From contig OY821771.1 of assembly GCA_963682175.1 (NCBI GenBank), forward strand, positions 10,105,001 through 10,169,000: a stretch of DNA of 64,000 nt, written 5' to 3'. Shown here piece by piece: positions 59,157 through 64,000 of the stretch. Both the position numbers and the translations under genes were made by a program. Each line of letters opens with the position of its first letter. The first letter of the stretch is position 1. The notes beneath the pieces were generated by a model. That model was given only the letters and a program-made list of their open reading frames with translations. It had not been told where the DNA came from and did not search any database. The stretch is from Triglochin maritima. Lineage: Eukaryota > Streptophyta > Magnoliopsida > Alismatales > Juncaginaceae.

Positions 59157-59388
59157 GTGAGCAATTGAGAAAGAGAGGGAAAGGGAAATACCATAAATAT
59201 CTCTCACCCCTCCAATCCCATCCATCCATTCCATCTTCAATCCATCACCACCACTCATCTCATCTCCAATCCATCTCAGCCCTCCATCCAATCATCTTCA
59301 ATCCCAGCCATCCAATGCAACTCCTCCTCATCACCACCTAACAACAATAAACACTCAATTAGGATTAGGATTAGGATAGGATCCTACA
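59101..59388 (-). repeat. Tekay LTR, first 288 bp only (minus)
   Basis: Starts on the minus strand with TGTAGGATCCTATCC (59388), identical in layout to 58554-58260. It ends at about 59101 in a GAGACGTGAGCAACTGAGAG duplication where the pol fragment begins. The 5 bp outside are GATAT. Confidence 0.85.
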
Positions 59389-59865
59389 GATATTCTAGGT
59401 TGTCTGTTGGGTATTTTTATGTTATGATACAAAATTGAAGTGTGAGCTTCCAATTCAAAACTTTTTGGCACTAGGTGAATATTATAGGTCATAAGAATAA
59501 TTCAAATAGTCAATTGTAGAATTTCTGAACTGTGATTCTGTGATAACGAGACGTTTTTCCAGACATAGTTCAGATGTTAATATGTAGCTCCATCGTTTAA
59601 GCAAATTATAACAAGTTATTATGGTTTGTGATGCATTGATGTCCATTTGTTATGGTCAAACAATTCTTTATGGCATATAATCTTGCGTGTTTTTATTTTA
59701 GCAAAACAAATTGATGTAGATTTCACAATTTTGTTAATATACATGCCCACAATTCCAACCTGCACTAAAATATTTCTGAAGCACATTAAATGAGTTACTA
59801 TCAGAAAACAAATTTATTCACGTAGTTGCCACTCGCATCGGCAGACTTAACTAATAAAAGTTTAT
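59389..59865. other. unassigned sequence between LTR pieces
   Basis: About 480 bp of AT-rich, non-repetitive DNA with no recognised coding frame. It could be NHX intron DNA or unrelated intergenic DNA; neither can be shown here. Confidence 0.35.
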
Positions 59866-60425
59866 CTGAAAGTCAACAGGGACAAATCCCACAACTCCAC
59901 AACGAATTCGGTAGAACGCCCGAGCACTCTCGGTCGACCGAATTCGTCCAGAGCATTCCCCCACACTTCTCAACATGTTCGGTCGACCAAAACCACCTTC
60001 GGTCGAACCGACCACTATTCCCACTTAAGTCACGGTCGGACGAAGTCATACAGGTGATCAACCGCTTAGATGGTCAACGCCCTACCCGACCCATGACGGT
60101 GCACACGGTCGAACGGCAAAGGGGACCCGTTCGACCGAATCTCCCCAGGCTTGCCTCCCACGCACAATCGGTCGACGGCCCATGGGGCATCGTTCGACCG
60201 ATTTGAGGCAGAACCCGAATTCTCTTCACGAATGGTCGACTGTTTGCACCAACCGGTCGACCGTTTAGGGAGTGAAATCTGCTGCACGTTTACTTGCGAC
60301 GAGCCGGAAGGCTTACCGTCGACTTCCAAATACTCACACTACTTAAGTGAGCGAGCTTGACATACCGGAAGGTTTGAAGAAACCTTTGAAGAACCACGAC
60401 GACGCCTCCACGAGCACGCCTCCAT
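59866..60425 (-). repeat. Tekay LTR fragment
   Basis: Nearly matches 57466-58075 of the neighbouring LTR, including its GGTCGACC words (59900-60262), and ends in both copies near CGCCTCCACGAGCACG. No LTR ends are present. Confidence 0.85.
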
Positions 60426-60744
60426 TGTAGAGGGCAGCGACCTCCGTAGCGCCACGGGCTGGTAGTCACCTCACCCAACGACAATTGCGTGCTCGCACAA
60501 TCATCATACATTGGGATCCGCGATCCCTCGGGCCTGCTACTCTATAATGAGTCCAATCAATCCATCATATTAGTCACGATCCATACATGGAGGTTACGCG
60601 TCCCGAACACCCACACTCTTCCACACGGCGGTCCCTGGGCAGGCACGCGTAACGCGCCCACCGTCACCTCCCGGCTCACGCACAAGGCGAGGACACGGGT
60701 TTCCGTGGATAGAGTTGGCATTCAAAAAGGGAACCAGGGTTTCC
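60426..60744 (-). repeat. fragment of the second Gypsy LTR family, abutting NHX exon 6
   Basis: GGGATCCGCGATCCC, CTGCTACTCTA, CACACTCTTC, CGGTCCCTGG and GTTTCCGTGGA occur in the same order as at 29955-30160 in the solo LTR. The last 50 bp carry GGTTTCCGTGGATAG twice, the second copy touching the NHX exon. Confidence 0.75.
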
Positions 60745-60749
60745 GTGGA

Positions 60750-63249
60750 TAGCATCACTGACAACACCTTCACCAAAAACCAAGCTATACAATAGTGGAG
60801 TCTCATCTTGGTGCAGGACCTGAACACAGAAATATAAAAGATTCATTAGCTGCTTTTTGTTAACTTGGAAACAAATCAACAAAGGAGGATCTCACAACTA
60901 ACCTGTAGTTTGCAAACAGTATCGGTTGATGAAAAAATGGTTCCAAGTGCTATAAGATCGATAGAAAAGGTGTAAAGGTGATATTACCGGTTTACAGTAA
61001 AAAATAGGAGGCACATACCTAGATAGTCCTGCACATATAAACCAACAAACCCAACCTTCGGAAATAGCCACCAGCTGCCTGCACAGAGGATATAACAGAG
61101 ATTAGAAAAACTAAGAAAATGGATTAGGAAAAGAACATAGGTGTGACCGTGTGAGTAAAAAACCAACATGAGAATGGAATTACAAAAGGTTATATATACA
61201 CCTAGGAACTAAAATTACCAGCTGAAATTATTGCAGTAGAAATGAAGACACCGATCACCCCGAAAAACATTATGCTGAGAAAATTATGAAAGAACTGCTT
61301 TTTCTTAACCTGAAATCTGAAGAAGGATCTCTAAGCTTCTCGTAATTAAGAAATTATCAATGCAAATGTAATAAGATGCATAACCTAAAAATTGGGAGTA
61401 ACCAAGGCAAGATGACAGTACACAGCATTGAAGATTATAGGTGGAAGAAGATATATGAAGAACAACTCCTCATCAAACCTCAAAATGTGAGAGCTTTTCC
61501 CTTTGTTAATTAGCAAGATCATTGTCCCAGAGATACACCCCTAAGACAGAAGAAATGGAAGAGAGATCGGTATAAAACAATTACTTATCATTAAGTCTAA
61601 AAGGAATCAAAATTTTGAAGCATCAACAAGGTCTAGGGAAGACCAAAAAACTGTCGATACCACAATAAAATCTATGCAGGGAAGAAATTAACATCAGCCT
61701 ATATTATCCAGGGCACTTGTTTACATGAAATTTATGCATAAATGTCTACGACCAACAAAAATGAACTACCCATCTTTTCCTCATGTTTACATTTTAGAGG
61801 TCTATTTCTGAATAAAAGTTCTATGTGTCCAAATTTATGCTCTTTGATGAGAATCAGTCCTGGTATTGCACATTAACCCTTCAATTATGAAACTCAAACA
61901 AGTTGTTCAAAGAAACTCGGTAAAATACAACATATATAAGCTTCCATTTGTTTCAAGTAATTATGCATAAGCTTGAAGTTCATAGTTTGAACTCAATTTG
62001 ACACTGAAAGTAGAGAACTCAAACAATTTTGCACTAGTTTGGCACTCACTAATCTCATCCTAAAGTAGTATCTTTCTGAAATCGTTTTAGTTTATAAGAT
62101 TTTTTCAAGTAAGAATATTTAAATTAAATGAAATATAAGAATTAAGTACAGAGTCGCACTACCAGACCAGCAACGCCAGGTTGTGATCGATACGAAATCC
62201 AAAAGCGAGACGTGAGAAAGAATACATTCCAGTCCAGACCAACCAGCCACTGACACTAAAGAATCAACAATCTAATTAAGAGTTTTTGTAGACAAGATGT
62301 CTTTACTCGGAATCTAGCTATAAGAATTTGAACTCTTTAACTTTCGTTCCACAACTTGATTAATACCAATCATGTCCAAGTCATTTATTTGTATTCACCC
62401 TCACTTCTAAGTAAGTCATTTGCCTCGAAATCTTAACCCCAACTACTTTCATCACAAAACTCAACACCGATTGCGTAAAACCAATTTCCCAAGTTCAATT
62501 CCTCACAATCAAACTCATCTTCATTGAAATTGCCCATAACTACCTCCTCACAAATCAACCAACCCTGTTGTCTACCAAATAAACATCGAAAGTCCACTTT
62601 TTTTACGAAAACCAAAATAATAATTACTCACAGGCGTGATGGAAATTACGTTAATGTAGAAGTGGTTTTGGACGGAATTCTAAAGAAATTGTAAAACGAT
62701 TATTTTATGCTCATATTCTTCAAATGTTACATCTAACATAACCCTCTAATACAATCACCGTCACATTCATTTTGGACATTTTACATCTAAAATTGAGTTT
62801 AGAATCGGTCCCGAATATTTATTCTGATGTTACATTTGGCATGCACGAAGATTCTAAACTTAATTTTATATGTAAAATGACAGTCAGTCACATCAGATTC
62901 TTGTTAGTGACGATTCTGATTCTCCAAATTTGGGATTCCCACCTCAGAAATTTGATTAGTCTAACAGCTCAACAAAATTTAAACACTTAGGTAAAAGATA
63001 ATTGATCAAACTCTATCATATAGAGTGTTACACAACTTGTGTTTAACAATATAAGACTATTTGTTCTAACAACGAAAAAACAAACGAACACCGGATACTG
63101 AAACTCACGATGAGCATGACTTTGATGGACGCGTTGAACCAGCGGCTCTCCCGGAGTGCCTGCCCGACGAAGATGCATACGCACAGCACGACCGTGAAGA
63201 CGCATATTGCCACCACGTGGGACCCACACTCTCCATTCCGAGACTCCAT
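60750..63249 (-). pseudogene. vacuolar-type Na+/H+ antiporter (NHX), exons 1-6, truncated
   Basis: Exons on the minus strand: 63249-63109, 61540-61422, 61316-61219, 61078-61019, 60949-60903 and 60819-60750, all GT-AG with matching phases, giving 178 residues. The N-terminal spans include VVAICVFTVVLCVCIFVGQAL. The amiloride-binding motif LFFIYLLPP is intact; FQVKKKQFF and IFSSTDTVC follow. Exon 6 reads VLHQDETPLLYSLVFGEGVV then SD where the family has the functionally important ND, and homology stops after SDA, exactly at retrotransposon-derived DNA. The product would lack the remaining spans. The last exon survives at 31717-31992. Cation/proton exchange at the tonoplast is the family role; this copy should be non-functional. 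Confidence 0.88.
62777..62879. repeat. imperfect hairpin, MITE-like, in NHX intron 1
   Basis: Arms of 30 nt (62777-62806 and 62850-62879), about 90 percent complementary (CATTTTACAT...TTTAGAATC against GATTCTAAACT...GTAAAATG), with a 43-nt loop. Possible short MITE; no target duplication identified. Confidence 0.6.
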
Positions 63250-63576
63250 TAGTGAAATTCAGAAGTTCGGTTGGGTTTGGCGCGAGATGATAAAAATGTA
63301 AAATCTGATGGTGGGGTCCACTTGGGTTGTCACGTTGGAGGTGAGTCTGGTCACGTGGCGTCCGTAGCAACTGTGGGACCCGGTTGGGTGTGAGGGTTTG
63401 AGTTCCGAGACAAGAAGAGGACAATTGGATGGGAAGAGAGAGACACGTCACAGTAAAAACTGGTTCTTTTCGTACCTTCCAAATCCTAGTTATAGTATCT
63501 GAAATACTTGGACCGATATTTTTTAAAGTTAGCCATGCACGATTAAATTAAGGAAAAATTTTCAAAATAACATTTT
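63250..63576 (-). promoter_or_regulatory. NHX upstream region
   Basis: Sequence upstream of the NHX start codon, with G/A-rich and CACGTG-type elements (CACGTGGC context at about 63352, on the plus strand GGTCACGTGG). No convincing TATA box. It ends against hairpin-array DNA. Confidence 0.4.
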
Positions 63577-64000
63577 TTTTTCTCCCAAAATAGACCTCCC
63601 TAAAAAGTATTTGTCAAACTAGACTCATTGCCACCACGTGGTGACACGTGGCGGCGGTGGATTTTGTTTTTTTGTGCATAGAAAACTCGACATCATTAGT
63701 GCCGAGTTCTCCTTGGAAGAACTCGGCATCATCAGTGCCGAGTTTTAGTTAGGAGAATATTGCCCAACACTTCATATTCCACTCGACGTGAGTTGTCAGG
63801 AGAATAGTGATTCAAATAAAACTCGGCATCCCAATGCCGAGTTCTATTTGGACATGTTCTCCTGACACTCAAATCGTGTGAAATGGTTGGACGACCAGGA
63901 GAAGTCTACAATAGAACTCGACATCTATAATGCCGAGTTTAATAGGCATAAGTCGGAGTTTAATAGGCAGAAGTAGGCAAATTTGCGGTCCTAAAAAATA
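63577..64000. repeat. hairpin array, word AACTCGGCA / TGCCGAGTT
   Basis: At least four inverted pairs of AACTCGGCAT + 2-8 nt + TGCCGAGTT (63673-63705, 63713-63745, 63820-63845, 63913-63942) separated by linkers with AGGAGAA words. It resembles in design the MULE-associated arrays at 14285 and 23740; a MULE probably continues beyond the window. Confidence 0.8.

Noticed and set aside
59389..59865. Missing middle exons of NHX
   Set aside because: I looked in both strands for the downstream NHX membrane-span motifs and found none; the segment may be intron DNA but no exon is supported.
62987..63451. 154-residue minus frame overlapping NHX exon 1
   Set aside because: It reads another frame across the upstream region, exon 1 and intron 1; the frame of 63249-63109 has the antiporter motifs and a proper splice donor.

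Overview
This is nuclear DNA of a flowering plant, probably a eudicot: it has spliced genes with GT-AG introns, and most of the window is plant-type mobile DNA. I see about three host loci. The first is a spliced NTF2-like/SnoaL-like protein gene with a likely plastid transit peptide (17156-18473, +). The second is a spliced gene with a DEK-C-like N-terminus and two SWIB domains (19503-23469, -), tail to tail with the first. The third is a vacuolar-type Na+/H+ antiporter (NHX) gene on the minus strand whose first six exons (63249 down to 60750) and last exon (31992-31717) are separated by about 28.7 kb of retrotransposon DNA; its middle exons are not visible.

Layout. 1-4.4 kb: a broken Ulp1 protease domain, a 1.8-kb minisatellite and a broken FAR1-type Mutator-like (MULE) transposase on the other strand. 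5-10.7 kb: a 20-bp minisatellite carrying two hAT elements in opposite orientation. One (5211-7540) has perfect 8-bp target duplications; the other (7833-10615) is itself interrupted by a solo LTR (8571-10116) with a perfect 5-bp duplication. 11.1-14.6 kb: a small hAT-like element carrying a prohibitin-like fragment, a third hAT relic and the N-terminal part of a MuDR-type MULE gene with a hairpin array. 14.7-16.65 kb: an AT-rich fold-back element. 16.65-23.5 kb: the two intact host genes. 23.7-27.6 kb: a second FAR1-like MULE whose transposase runs into an OTU-type cysteine protease domain, with a convergent small acidic ORF and hairpin arrays at both ends. 29.0-31.1 kb: a solo LTR.

32.3-60.7 kb is a nested retrotransposon complex. 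A Tekay-like chromovirus (32261-42686, LTR-internal-LTR) is followed by a second internal start. An Athila-like Ty3/gypsy element in minus orientation follows (42897-53266), with part of its 5' LTR plus PBS inverted. Minus-strand Tekay material comes next (53267-59388), including a 3-kb LTR with an internal duplication, then LTR fragments up to the broken NHX exon. A 246-bp hAT MITE and a 1.2-kb Athila-family solo LTR lie inside the plus-strand Tekay copy, so a relative order of insertion can be read.

The most unusual signal is that unrelated element families each carry their own short palindromic word in many copies: GGTCGACC in LTRs of at least three families, and separate hairpin words beside the MULEs, in the fold-back element and at the hAT ends. 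All gene models come from reading frames, splice signals and remembered family motifs; no searches were run.
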